64,000 bases of DNA, from NCBI GenBank assembly GCA_963830885.1, contig CAWHOA010000012.1:62001-126000 (forward strand). Direction: 5' to 3'. The DNA is from JAIBJN01 sp963830885. Lineage in GTDB: Bacteria; Actinomycetota; Thermoleophilia; Gaiellales; Gaiellaceae. Of the stretch, positions 51,109 to 59,384 are shown piece after piece; position 1 is the first letter of the stretch; every line of letters starts with the position of its first letter. The notes under the pieces are model-generated. The model did not search any database. It saw only the letters and a program-made list of their open reading frames with translations, and was not told the origin of the DNA. Made by a program: the position numbers and the translations under genes.

Positions 51109-51140
51109 GATCGCCTGGCGATCTCGGACACGCTGAGCGG

Positions 51141-51890
51141 ATGCGGCTGCTGACGAGGATCCGCGCGATCACGGGCATGACGCCCGTCCGGGAGCCCGAG
51201 CTCCCCGACGTCGCGCGGTCCATCGCGATCATCATGGACGGGAACGGCCGCTGGGCCCGCCGGCGGAGGCTCCCCGTCGCCGCCGGCCACCGCGCGGGGA
51301 CGCGCGCGCTCCGGCGCACAGTCGAGGCCGCGATCGACCTCGGCGTCGAGTCGCTTTGCGTCTACGCGTTCTCGACCGAGAACTGGTCGCGTCCGTCCGA
51401 CGAGGTCGACGCGCTCATGGAGATCTTCGTCGAGACGATCGAGCGCGAGCTCCCCGACCTGGCGCGCGAGGGCGTCCGTACGCGGTTCATCGGCCGGCGC
51501 GACCGGGCGACGCCCGAGCTGCGCGCCAAGATCGAGCGGCTCGAAGAGGGCACGGCCGGCTGCGACCGGCTGCAGCTCTGGATCGCGTTCGACTACGGCG
51601 GGCGCGCCGAGATCGTGGAGGCCGCGCGACGCCTCGTCGAGGAGGGGGTCGACCCGCGTGACATCGACGAGAACGCGATCGCCGCGCGCCTGTATGCGCC
51701 GGAGATGCCCGAGCCCGACCTGCTCATCCGTACCTCCGGCGAGCTGCGCATCTCCAACTTCCTCCTCTGGCAGCTCGCCTACACGGAGCTGGTCTTCGTC
51801 GAGACCCTCTGGCCCGACTTCGGGGAGCGGGAGCTCCGGGAGGCGCTCACCCAGTACGCGAGCCGCCGCCGGCGCTTCGGCGGACGTTGA
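51141..51890 (+). CDS. uppS: Isoprenyl transferase (undecaprenyl diphosphate synthase)
   Basis: A 249-residue cis-prenyltransferase. SIAIIMDGNGRWARRRRLPV contains the catalytic Asp, YAFSTENWSRP the second conserved block, and LQLWIAFDYGGRAEIVEA and PDLLIRTSGELRISNFLLWQ the C-terminal signatures. It condenses isopentenyl units into the C55 (or shorter) polyprenyl carrier for peptidoglycan; precursors would come from dxr and ispG in the same cluster. The N-terminal MRLLTRIRAITGMTPVREPE is a short extension. TTGA overlap with cdsA. Confidence 0.94.
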   Translation: MRLLTRIRAITGMTPVREPELPDVARSIAIIMDGNGRWARRRRLPVAAGHRAGTRALRRTVEAAIDLGVESLCVYAFSTENWSRPSDEVDALMEIFVETIERELPDLAREGVRTRFIGRRDRATPELRAKIERLEEGTAGCDRLQLWIAFDYGGRAEIVEAARRLVEEGVDPRDIDENAIAARLYAPEMPEPDLLIRTSGELRISNFLLWQLAYTELVFVETLWPDFGERELREALTQYASRRRRFGGR

Positions 51891-52687
51891 GCCCGTTGCT
51901 GAGCCGGATCGCCGTCATCGTGGCGGGCCTGCCGCTCGTCATCTTCGCGGCGTACTACGGCGGCTGGTGGCTGCTTGCGCTCGTCGCGCCCGCTGCCGTC
52001 CTCGCGCTGCACGAGCTCTACCGCATGGCCCGCTCGCTGCGCCCGCTCGTCCTCGCCGGCTACGGCGGCGCGCTCGCGGCGGTGATCGGAGCCTCGCTCG
52101 GCGGTCCGGAGTGGATGCTCGGCGGCTTCATGCTCACCCTCTTCCTCGCCTTCCTGTTCGCGGCCGTCTCCGAGACCCGCCAGTCCACCGCCGTCGCGGT
52201 GGCGACGACGATGCTCGGGGCCGCGTGGATCGGCCTCGGCCTCGGGTTCCTCATCCTCCTGCGCGACATCGAGGAGGACGGCCGGCTGCTGCTGATCACG
52301 CTCCTCCTGACGGTGTTCGTGGCCGACACGTTCGCCTACATCGGCGGCAGGCTCGTCGGCCGCCACAAGCTGGCGCCGGCCATCTCGCCGGGGAAGACCT
52401 GGGAGGGGCTCGTCTTCGGCGTCGCCGGGGGCATCCTGACCACCTGGCTCGCGCTCAACGACGAGCCGATCGGGATCGTCGGCTGGGAGTCGTTCGTGCT
52501 CGGCGGCGTGATCGTGCTGGCCGCCGTCTCCGGCGACCTGTTCGAGTCGATGGTGAAGCGGGACCTGGGCGTCAAGGACTCCGGCCGCGTCCTCATGGGC
52601 CACGGCGGCGTCCTCGACCGGGTGGACTCGATCGTCTTCGCTGCCCCGGCCGCCTACTTCTGCGTGCTCGCCCTGACCCAGACCTGA
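51887..52687 (+). CDS. cdsA: Phosphatidate cytidylyltransferase
   Basis: A 266-residue membrane enzyme with about eight spans. DTFAYIGGRLVGRHKLAPAI and SPGKTWEGLVFG are the core of the CTP-binding region, and KRDLGVKDSGRVLMGHGGVL DRVDS is the family signature S-x(3)-KR-x(4)-K-D. It makes CDP-diacylglycerol from phosphatidic acid. Start is TTG in a TTGA overlap with uppS. The TGA stop touches palindromic copy D, which fills the space to dxr. Confidence 0.92.
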   Translation: MSPLLSRIAVIVAGLPLVIFAAYYGGWWLLALVAPAAVLALHELYRMARSLRPLVLAGYGGALAAVIGASLGGPEWMLGGFMLTLFLAFLFAAVSETRQSTAVAVATTMLGAAWIGLGLGFLILLRDIEEDGRLLLITLLLTVFVADTFAYIGGRLVGRHKLAPAISPGKTWEGLVFGVAGGILTTWLALNDEPIGIVGWESFVLGGVIVLAAVSGDLFESMVKRDLGVKDSGRVLMGHGGVLDRVDSIVFAAPAAYFCVLALTQT

Positions 52688-52764
52688 GGAGGGATCGACG
52701 AAATGCCGCCTGAGCCGCAGGGCCGCGCTGCTCGCCCCGAGGCGGCGTTCCGCCGACCCCTCCT
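52687..52764 (-). repeat. Dispersed palindromic element, copy D (78 bp, short form)
   Basis: Bounded by AGGAGGG / CCCTCCT. The left arm (GACGAAATGCCGCC, GCCGCAGGGCCGCGCTGCTC then GCCCCGAGG) closely matches the left arm of copy B and the reverse complement of the right arm of copy A. The right arm is a short GGCGTTCCGCC end. The conserved core and one whole arm are missing, so it looks like an internal deletion derivative. The first base is the A of the cdsA stop. Confidence 0.75.
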
Positions 52765-52769
52765 AGACT
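52764..52769 (+). promoter_or_regulatory. -10 of a leaderless dxr promoter at the edge of repeat D
   Basis: TAGACT starts on the last base of repeat D and ends seven bases before the dxr ATG. No ribosome binding site follows. Confidence 0.5.
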
Positions 52770-52776
52770 GGTTGCG

Positions 52777-53844
52777 ATGAAGCGCATCGCCCTCCTGGGG
52801 GCCACCGGCTCGATCGGACGCCAGGCGCGCGAGATCATCGACGGCGACCCGGGGCTGGAGCTCGTCGCGGCCTCGTCGGGCACGTCCCCGATCGACGGCC
52901 TCGCGCCGCTGACACAGGTGGGCGGCGACCCTGCGGAGCTGCTCGACCGGGCCGAGCCCGACGTGGTCCTCAACGCCGTCGTCGGCTTCGCCGGGCTCTC
53001 GGCGACCTTCTGGGCGCTCGAGCGCGGCGTCGACCTCGCGCTTGCGAACAAGGAGAGCCTGGTCGCGGGCGGCGACCTGGCCGTGGCGGCCTGGAAGCGG
53101 GGTGGAGGGCGGCTGCTGCCGGTGGACTCCGAGCACTCCGCCGCGTTCCAGCTCCTCGACGGCCACGACGCCGAGACCGTGGGCTCGCTGGTCCTGACGG
53201 CGTCGGGCGGGCCGTTCCGCGGTCGCACCCGCGCCGAGCTCGCCGAGGTCACCGCGGCCGACGCGCTCGCGCACCCGACTTGGAGCATGGGCCCGAAGAT
53301 CACCGTCGACTCGGCGACGCTCATGAACAAGGGGCTCGAGCTGATCGAGGCGCACTTCCTCTTCGACCTCCCGTACGAGCGCATCGAGGTCGTCGTCCAC
53401 CCGACATCCGTCGTGCACGCGCTCGTCCGCTTCCGCGACGGCGCCTCGCTCGCCCACCTCGGCTACCCCGACATGCGCGTGCCGATCTCGTATGCGCTGA
53501 CGTACCCGGAGCGCGCCGCGACTCCGATCGAGCCCCTCGACCTCGCCGCCGGGATGATCCTGGAGTTCGGCGCGCCCGACCTGGAGGCGTTCCCCTGCCT
53601 CGCGCTCGCGCGGGCGGCCGGGGAGGCCGGCGACACGGCGCCCTGTGCGCTCAACGCTGCGAACGAGGTGGCCGTCGCCGCTTTCCTGGAGGACGGCTTG
53701 CCGTTCCTCGGGATCGCGGACGTCGTCGAGCGCACGCTCGCGCAACTCGACTGCACCCCGGCGCGCGACCTCGAGGACCTGGCCGCGATGGACGCCGAGG
53801 CCCGGCGAATCGCCGCGGCGCTGACCCGGCAGTTGGTTCACTAG
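52777..53844 (+). CDS. dxr: 1-deoxy-D-xylulose-5-phosphate reductoisomerase
   Basis: A 355-residue enzyme of the MEP isoprenoid pathway. IALLGATGSIGRQAREIIDG is the NADPH-binding start, LANKESLVAGGDLAVAAWKR and VDSEHSAAFQLLDG hold metal and substrate contacts, and HPTWSMGPKITVDSATLMNK is the mobile-loop region. Shorter than the 390-400 residue norm, mostly at the C terminus. It supplies 2-C-methylerythritol 4-phosphate and is the fosmidomycin target. The promoter lies at the border of palindrome D. The next gene starts four bases after the stop. Confidence 0.95.
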   Translation: MKRIALLGATGSIGRQAREIIDGDPGLELVAASSGTSPIDGLAPLTQVGGDPAELLDRAEPDVVLNAVVGFAGLSATFWALERGVDLALANKESLVAGGDLAVAAWKRGGGRLLPVDSEHSAAFQLLDGHDAETVGSLVLTASGGPFRGRTRAELAEVTAADALAHPTWSMGPKITVDSATLMNKGLELIEAHFLFDLPYERIEVVVHPTSVVHALVRFRDGASLAHLGYPDMRVPISYALTYPERAATPIEPLDLAAGMILEFGAPDLEAFPCLALARAAGEAGDTAPCALNAANEVAVAAFLEDGLPFLGIADVVERTLAQLDCTPARDLEDLAAMDAEARRIAAALTRQLVH

Positions 53845-53848
53845 GAAG

Positions 53849-55075
53849 ATGAACATCGCCGTCGCCATCGCAGGCCTGGCCTTCCTCATCCTCATCCACG
53901 AGGCCGGGCACTTCTTCACCGCGCTCGCGGTGCGCATGCGGCCGCGGCGGTTCTACATCTTCTTCCCGCCGGCCCTGGTGAAGCGGACGCACAACGGCAT
54001 CGAGTACGGGATCGGCGCGATTCCGCTCGGCGGCTACGTGAAGATCCCCGGGATGCACCGGCCGGCGGCGGAGGACCTTCGTCACCACCTGGAGCCCGCC
54101 CGGGCCGAGGCGCCCTCGCTGGCGGAGGCCGAGAAGCCGGTGGAGCAGGCGCTCGCCGAGGAGCGCTACGAGGACGCGCGGGCCGAGCTCGCCGAGCTGC
54201 GGGCGACGGTGGAGACGAAGAAGCTCTCGGAGCGCGCGCACCGCGCGGCGGAGCGCGGGCTCGACGACGTGGACGATGCGCTCTCGCCGGAGGCCTACTG
54301 GCGGGCACCGACGTCCAAGCGCGTCGCCGTCATCCTGGCCGGGCCGGCGACGAACTACCTCTTCGCCGTCCTCGCGCTGGCGATCGTCTTCATGGTCGGG
54401 GTCCCGACCGGAGCGACCCGCGTCGTCGAGGAGGTGGCTGCCGACAGCCCGGCGGCGGGGATGGGGCTCCAGGCGGGGGACGAGATCCTGGCCGTCAACG
54501 GCGTCGCACGGGAATGGGACGAGGTCTCCGAGGCGATCCGCGGGAGCGGCGGTGACCCCGTCACGCTGACCGTCGAGCGCGGGGGCGAGGAGCTGCAGCT
54601 CGAAGGCACCCCGCTGTTCGACGAGGAGGTCGAGGCGTACCGGCTCGGCTTCTCCTTCCAGTCCACCTCGACGAGCTACGGGCCGCTGGAGGCGTTCGGG
54701 CTCGCGTTCGAGTCGACCTGGGAGGTGACGAAGGCGATCTTCGCCTCGCTCGGGCGCCTCGTCACCGGCGAGGGCCGCGAGGAGGTCGCGAGCGTCGTCG
54801 GCATCACCGCCGTCTCGAGCGAGTCGCTCGAGGAGGGCTTCAGCTACTACCTGCAGGTCCTGGCGCTGGTCAGCCTGTCGCTCGCCCTCCTGAACCTGCT
54901 GCCGTTCCTGCCCCTCGACGGCGGCCACATCGCGTTCTCCATCGCCGAGCGTGTCCGCGGCCGCGCGATCCCGCGCGAGGCCTACGAGCGCGCTTCGATC
55001 GTGGGGATCGCGCTCGTCCTCTTCCTCTTCGTCATCGGGCTCACGAACGACATCAACCGGCTGAGCGGCGGCTAG
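53849..55075 (+). CDS. rseP: Site-2 zinc metalloprotease RseP with long inserted coiled coil
   Basis: A 408-residue intramembrane protease. LIHEAGHFFTALAV is HExxH in span 1, KRVAVILAGPATNYLFAVLA begins span 2, one PDZ domain follows (ADSPAAGMGLQAGDEILAVN), and LLPFLPLDGGHIAFSIAERV holds the LDG zinc ligand in the last span pair. It performs the second cut of anti-sigma factors in the membrane. Between the GGYVK loop and span 2 there is an 85-residue Ala/Glu-rich charged segment (EKPVEQALAEERYEDARAEL ...), whereas E. coli has about 25 residues there. Adjacent to dxr and ispG, as commonly found. Confidence 0.93.
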   Translation: MNIAVAIAGLAFLILIHEAGHFFTALAVRMRPRRFYIFFPPALVKRTHNGIEYGIGAIPLGGYVKIPGMHRPAAEDLRHHLEPARAEAPSLAEAEKPVEQALAEERYEDARAELAELRATVETKKLSERAHRAAERGLDDVDDALSPEAYWRAPTSKRVAVILAGPATNYLFAVLALAIVFMVGVPTGATRVVEEVAADSPAAGMGLQAGDEILAVNGVAREWDEVSEAIRGSGGDPVTLTVERGGEELQLEGTPLFDEEVEAYRLGFSFQSTSTSYGPLEAFGLAFESTWEVTKAIFASLGRLVTGEGREEVASVVGITAVSSESLEEGFSYYLQVLALVSLSLALLNLLPFLPLDGGHIAFSIAERVRGRAIPREAYERASIVGIALVLFLFVIGLTNDINRLSGG

Positions 55076-55093
55076 GGCCCAGGCGCACCGGGT

Positions 55094-55099
55094 TAGACT
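55094..55099 (+). promoter_or_regulatory. -10 hexamer of a leaderless ispG promoter
   Basis: TAGACT, identical to the dxr hexamer, ends seven bases before the ispG ATG with no ribosome binding site between. Confidence 0.5.
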
Positions 55100-55106
55100 T
55101 TCGGCG

Positions 55107-56237
55107 ATGGCCAGCGAGCGGCAGATCAAGGTCGGGAACGTCCCGATCGGCGGCGGTGCGCCCGTCGTCGTGCAGTCGATGACGCTGACGAAGACGCACG
55201 ACGTCGACGCGACCATGGCGCAGATCGGAGACCTCGTCTCCGCCGGCTGCGAGATCGTCCGCGTGGCCGTGCCGAAGACCGAGGATGCCGACGCGCTCGC
55301 AAAGCTCGTCTACCTCTCTCCGATCCCGGTGATCGCTGACATCCACTTCAACGCCTCGCTCGCCCTGAAGGCGGTCGACGCCGGCGTCGCGGCCGTGCGC
55401 ATCAACCCCGGCAACATCGGCGGGCCCGACAAGGTCGCCCTGGTCGTCGAGGCGGCCAAGGCGCGCGGGATCCCCATGCGCATCGGCGCCAACTCGGGCT
55501 CCCTGCCCAAGCACCTGCTCGAGCTCGCCCAGGAGGACACGGCCGAGGCGCTCGTCGAGGAGGCGCTGGAGCAGGTGCGCCTGCTCGAGAGCATGGACTA
55601 CTACGACTTCAAGATCTCGGTCAAGTCGAGCTCGGTGCCGACGATGATCCGCGCCTACCGCATGCTCTCGGAGAGGGTGCCGTACCCGCTCCACCTTGGC
55701 GTCACCGAGGCGGGAACGCCCGCGGCCGGCTCGATCAAGAGCGCCATCGGCGTCGGCAGCCTGCTCATGGACGGGATCGGCGACACGATCCGGATCTCGC
55801 TCACCGCCGACCCGGTCGAGGAGGTCAAGGTCGCCTGGGAGATCCTCAAGGCGCTCGGCCTGCGCGAGCGCGGGCCGATCATGATCGCGTGCCCGTCGTG
55901 CGGGCGCGACAACGTCGGCGTGTGGAACCTCGCCGAGGCGGTCGAGGAGCGTCTACGCGAGTACCCGCAGGCCTTCGAGGTGGCCGTCATGGGCTGCGCG
56001 GTCAACGGCCCGGGCGAGGCCGGCGACGCGGACTTCGGCGTCGCGGGCGGGCGCGAGACAGGCTTCATCTACGCGCATGGCCGCGTGCTCAGGAAGGTCG
56101 AGTCGGAGGTGCTCGTCACGGAGCTCTTCCGCGAGATCGACACGTGGATCGAGGGCGGCATGGTCAGGCCGAAGCGCCTGAAGCTGGCCAAGCCGGCGGC
56201 CCTCATGATGGCCGAAGCGGCCCAGCGCCCGAGTTGA
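55107..56237 (+). CDS. ispG: 4-hydroxy-3-methylbut-2-enyl-diphosphate synthase (IspG/GcpE)
   Basis: A 376-residue iron-sulfur enzyme of the MEP pathway. VVVQSMTLTKTHDVDATMAQ starts the TIM-barrel, RINPGNIGGPDKV and IGANSGSLPKHLLELAQEDT follow, and the C-terminal domain has IACPSCGRDNVGVW with CxxC, then MGCAVNGPGEAGDADFGVAG with the third Cys and the Glu ligand of the 4Fe-4S cluster. It reduces MEcPP to HMBPP. It is the downstream partner of dxr in this cluster. Stop overlaps the TTG of proS. Confidence 0.96.
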   Translation: MASERQIKVGNVPIGGGAPVVVQSMTLTKTHDVDATMAQIGDLVSAGCEIVRVAVPKTEDADALAKLVYLSPIPVIADIHFNASLALKAVDAGVAAVRINPGNIGGPDKVALVVEAAKARGIPMRIGANSGSLPKHLLELAQEDTAEALVEEALEQVRLLESMDYYDFKISVKSSSVPTMIRAYRMLSERVPYPLHLGVTEAGTPAAGSIKSAIGVGSLLMDGIGDTIRISLTADPVEEVKVAWEILKALGLRERGPIMIACPSCGRDNVGVWNLAEAVEERLREYPQAFEVAVMGCAVNGPGEAGDADFGVAGGRETGFIYAHGRVLRKVESEVLVTELFREIDTWIEGGMVRPKRLKLAKPAALMMAEAAQRPS

Positions 56238-57919
56238 GAAGGCGCGCCTCCGAGCTCTTTCTCCCGACGCTCCGGGAGGATCCAGGTGATGCCGAGGCAG
56301 CGAGCCACCGGCTGCTCGTCCGCGGCGGCTTCATCCGCCAGGTGAGCGCCGGGCTCTGGTCGTTCCTGCCGCTCGGCTGGCGCGTCCACGAGAAAGCGGT
56401 GCAGATCGTCCGGGAGGAGATCGACGCGATCGGCGGCCAGGAGATGTTCATGCCCGTCGTCACGCCGGCGGAGCTCTGGCAGGCGAGCGGCCGCTACGAC
56501 ATCCCCGAGCTCTGGAAGACGGAAGACCGCATGGGCCGGCCGTTCGTCCTCGCCATGACCCATGAGGAGACGATCACCTTCCACGCGCGCGAGATCTCCT
56601 CGTACCGGCAGCTCCCGCAGATCCTCTACCACTTCCAGACGAAGGTGCGCGACGAGCCGCGGCCGCGCGCCGGCCTCATCCGCGTCCGCGAGTTCATCAT
56701 GAAGGACTCCTACTCGTTCGACCGCGACGAGGAGGGCCTGGAGCGGAGCTTCCGCGCGCACGAGAAGGCATACCACCGCATCTTCGAGCGCTGCGGGCTC
56801 GAGTACTACGCCGTCCAGGCGGAGTCGGGGATGATGGGCGGAAGCGAGTCCGTGGATTTCCTCGCGCCGTCGGGCTCCGGCGAGAACACGCTCGTCACCT
56901 GCGAGAACGGCGACTACGCGGCCGACCTCGAGGTCGCGCGCGGAATCCCGCGCGCGCCGCAGTTCCCCGAGCGCCTGGATGCGCCGTCCGAGGTCGAGAC
57001 GCCGGGCGTGACGACGATCGAGGCCCTCGCCGAGTTCCTCGGCGTCGACGCAGCCGCGACCTCGAAGGCGATGCCGGTCGTGCAGCAGGACGGGACGCTC
57101 GTGCTCGCGCTCGTCCGCGGCGACGACCGCCTCGAGGAGGCGAAGACGGTGGCCGCGCTGGGCAGCGGCGTCCGGCCGGCGACCGAGGACGAGATCCGCG
57201 CGGCCTTCGGCGCCGACCCCGGGTCGATCGGCCCGGTCGGCTACCCGGGCCCGATCCTCGCCGACGAGACGCTCCGCGAGGGTCAGTTCGTCGTCGGCGC
57301 CAACCGCACCGGCTGGCACCTGCGCGGCGCTGAGCACGGCCGCGACTTCGAGGCGACGTTCGCCGACATCCGCGAGCCGCGCGAGGGCGATTCCTGCCCG
57401 AAGTGCGGCGGCCGACTCGGCTTCCAGACGGCGCTGGAGGTCGGGCACATCTTCAAGCTCGGCACCCACTACACGGTGCCGCTCGGAGCGACGTTCCTCG
57501 ACGAGGGCGGTGTCGAGCGCCCCATCGTCATGGGCAGCTACGGGATCGGCCCCGGGCGCATCATGGCGGCCGCGGTGGAGCAGCGGCACGACGAGCACGG
57601 GATCGCCTGGCCGCGCTCGCTCGCACCGTACGAGGCCGAGGTCGTCGTCATCGGCGCGGCCGGGGCGGAGGCGGTCGAGATCGCGGAGCGCGTCGCAAGC
57701 GACCTCGACGCGGCCGGGCTCGAGGTGCTCCTCGACGACCGCGACCTGCGCCCCGGCGAGAAGTTCGCGGACGCCGACCTGATCGGCTGCCCGGTCCGGG
57801 TGACCGTGGGGAAGAAGACACTCGAGGACGGGAGCGCGGACGTGCTCCGGCGTTCCGACCGCGCTGAGGAGCGCGTCGCCGTCGAGTCCCTCGTCGACCG
57901 TGTGAAGGAGGTCCTCTGA
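56234..57919 (+). CDS. proS: Prolyl-tRNA synthetase (bacterial type, with editing domain)
   Basis: A 561-residue class II synthetase. RRRASELFLPTLREDPGDAE opens it after a TTG in the ispG stop; GLWSFLPLGWRVHEKAVQIV is motif 1, FQTKVRDEPRPRAGLIRVRE FIMKDSYSF motif 2, and the INS editing domain sits about 225-390 (VETPGVTTIEALAEFLGVDA with ALVRGDDRLEEAKT). Motif 3 is MGSYGIGPGRIMAAAVEQ. The anticodon-binding domain closes the protein. It charges tRNA-Pro, whose GGG isoacceptor lies 2.8 kb downstream. TGATG overlap with the next gene. Confidence 0.95.
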   Translation: MRRRASELFLPTLREDPGDAEAASHRLLVRGGFIRQVSAGLWSFLPLGWRVHEKAVQIVREEIDAIGGQEMFMPVVTPAELWQASGRYDIPELWKTEDRMGRPFVLAMTHEETITFHAREISSYRQLPQILYHFQTKVRDEPRPRAGLIRVREFIMKDSYSFDRDEEGLERSFRAHEKAYHRIFERCGLEYYAVQAESGMMGGSESVDFLAPSGSGENTLVTCENGDYAADLEVARGIPRAPQFPERLDAPSEVETPGVTTIEALAEFLGVDAAATSKAMPVVQQDGTLVLALVRGDDRLEEAKTVAALGSGVRPATEDEIRAAFGADPGSIGPVGYPGPILADETLREGQFVVGANRTGWHLRGAEHGRDFEATFADIREPREGDSCPKCGGRLGFQTALEVGHIFKLGTHYTVPLGATFLDEGGVERPIVMGSYGIGPGRIMAAAVEQRHDEHGIAWPRSLAPYEAEVVVIGAAGAEAVEIAERVASDLDAAGLEVLLDDRDLRPGEKFADADLIGCPVRVTVGKKTLEDGSADVLRRSDRAEERVAVESLVDRVKEVL

Positions 57920-58218
57920 TGGCGCGGAAACGCCGCTTCTCGACGGAACCGTTCGGCGAGACCGTCCAGGCGCTGATGGCCGAGCGGAAGGTCACCTACC
58001 GCGGCCTGGCCGCGAAGACCGGCCTCTCCGCCGGCTACCTCAACCACCTCGTGCACGGAAACCGCCCCGTGCCCTCGAACGACGTGATCGAGACGCTGGC
58101 AAAGGCGCTGAAAGTGGAGCCCGCACACTTCCGGGAGTACCGCATCCGCACGATCACCGAGCGGCTCGAGCAGATGCCCGAGCTCGTCGACCGGCTCTAC
58201 CGCCGGCTCGAAGCCTAG
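57919..58218 (+). CDS. XRE-family helix-turn-helix protein
   Basis: A 99-residue protein whose residues 12-70 form a Cro/CI helix-turn-helix: FGETVQALMAERKVTYRGLA AKTGLSAGYLNHLVHGNRPV PSNDVIETLAKALKVEP, followed by a C-terminal helix (ERLEQMPELVDRLYRRLEA). The ATG overlaps the proS stop (TGATG), so it is cotranslated with proS. HTH proteins beside proS are often annotated as transcriptional regulators; the target is unknown. Confidence 0.8.
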   Translation: MARKRRFSTEPFGETVQALMAERKVTYRGLAAKTGLSAGYLNHLVHGNRPVPSNDVIETLAKALKVEPAHFREYRIRTITERLEQMPELVDRLYRRLEA

Positions 58219-58240
58219 AGGTCGGTTCGAGGGGCCGTCT

Positions 58241-59071
58241 CTAGCGGCCGGACGGGCGCTCTGAGGAGACCCACTCGACGACCGCCACCAGCGTCCAGGC
58301 GACTGCCATGGCGACGGCGATCGCGGGAGTGGGGAGGTCGGCCTGCCAGACGATGACGGCGACGGCGACGATGAAGGCGGCCTCGAACGCGAAGCGCAGT
58401 GGCCGCGAGAGCCGTGACGTGCGCGGCGAGGGCGGCGGCTGGCGCAGCGGTTGCGCGCCGGGTGCCGGGGGCCGTGGCTGGGCCGGGGGCATCGGCATCG
58501 CCGCCGCCCGCGGGTGCGGAGCAGCGGCCGCCTGGGGAGGGAGCCAGATCTCGCGGTTGGAGAGCTCCTCCACCTGCTTCGTCAACTCGCTCACGCGCCG
58601 ACCGAGATCGGTGGCGGCCGCCTGCTGCGGGGCCTGCTGCGGCTGCGGGTCCTGCTGGGGCTGCCGCTCCAGCTCGGCCAGGCGCACTCGGAGTTCTGCG
58701 AGCTCGTTCGTCAAGCGCAGGCTCTCGGCCTGGACGGTCAGGGCCCGGTACTGCGCAATCTCCTGCGACTGGCGCTCGAAGCGGTCGAGAACCTCGCGGA
58801 AGAGCCCCACAAGCATCTCCTCGCCCGTGCCTGCCTCGGCCAGCGCCCCGCCGGGGGCGGGGCGGGGGAGGAAGGGGGCTGCGGGGTCGTCCTGGCGGGG
58901 CTCCGCGTGGCCGTCCCCGAGCAGCCCCGCGCGCACGAGCTCCGACCGCGGGATGCGGCGGCGGCCGTTTCTGACGACCGAGCGCAGCGACCCGCGCTCG
59001 ACCCGCCGCGCGATCGCCTTCCGGCTCACGCCGGTCGCCTCAGCCGCTTCGGTGATGGTGTACGTCCGCAA
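58241..59071 (-). CDS. HTH + coiled-coil + C-terminal transmembrane protein
   Basis: A protein of about 276 residues from the TTG used here (LRTYTITEAAEATGVSRKAI). Residues 4-50 are an excisionase/MerR-like DNA-binding module (ARRVERGSLRSVVRNGRRRI), residues 100-190 a Gln-rich coiled coil (AEIAQYRALTVQAESLRL, ERQPQQDPQPQQAPQQ), then a Pro/Ala linker and two C-terminal spans (FEAAFIVAVAVIVWQAD, AIAVAMAVAWTLVAVVEWV). A membrane-tethered DNA-binding protein, similar to the MerR-like coiled-coil proteins found in Thermoleophilia. An ATG at 59122 gives 17 additional residues and is less likely. Confidence 0.75.
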   Translation of the reverse strand: MRTYTITEAAEATGVSRKAIARRVERGSLRSVVRNGRRRIPRSELVRAGLLGDGHAEPRQDDPAAPFLPRPAPGGALAEAGTGEEMLVGLFREVLDRFERQSQEIAQYRALTVQAESLRLTNELAELRVRLAELERQPQQDPQPQQAPQQAAATDLGRRVSELTKQVEELSNREIWLPPQAAAAPHPRAAAMPMPPAQPRPPAPGAQPLRQPPPSPRTSRLSRPLRFAFEAAFIVAVAVIVWQADLPTPAIAVAMAVAWTLVAVVEWVSSERPSGR

Positions 59072-59266
59072 TCCGTCGTCCCCTGGACTGCGGATTGTGC
59101 CGAACCCCGAGGAGCGGGGCAAATCGCTGTGCCCCGGGGCAGCCCCACCGGGGTCACGGGGAGGGGTTATCGGGGGCCCCCGCCGGGGATCCGTGGCAGC
59201 GATGCGGCCCCGACCCTCGACCCGGCCGTCAGGACGAGCCGGTCGGCGCTAGGATGGGCCTAGTGC
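59072..59266. other. GC-rich palindromic spacer before the tRNA fragment
   Basis: The stretch includes the 12-bp palindrome TGCCCCGGGGCA (59130-59141), CCCCG-AGGAG-CGGGG and several GGGGCC runs. A TAGGAT hexamer (59250-59255) precedes the truncated tRNA copy by the same distance as TAGGCT precedes the intact tRNA. No gene seen. Confidence 0.4.
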
Positions 59267-59307
59267 GGGCGTGGCGCAGCCTGGTTAGCGCGCTAGTCTG
59301 GGGGACT
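59267..59307 (+). repeat. 41-bp duplicate of the tRNA-Pro 5' half (attachment-site scar)
   Basis: Identical over 41 bases to 60675-60715, covering the acceptor 5' strand, D arm and anticodon arm of tRNA-Pro (GGG), and ending abruptly inside the anticodon stem's 3' side. Nothing resembling the 3' half follows. This is the pattern left by site-specific integration or by a duplication at a tRNA gene. The DNA between the two copies is 1.37 kb. Confidence 0.75.
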
Positions 59308-59384
59308 CCTCAGACGCCTGGCGGCGATTGTCGGGTGGTGGCGGGAAGCCGCATGACGCCTAGCGTTCGCGCCCCTAGTCGTGG

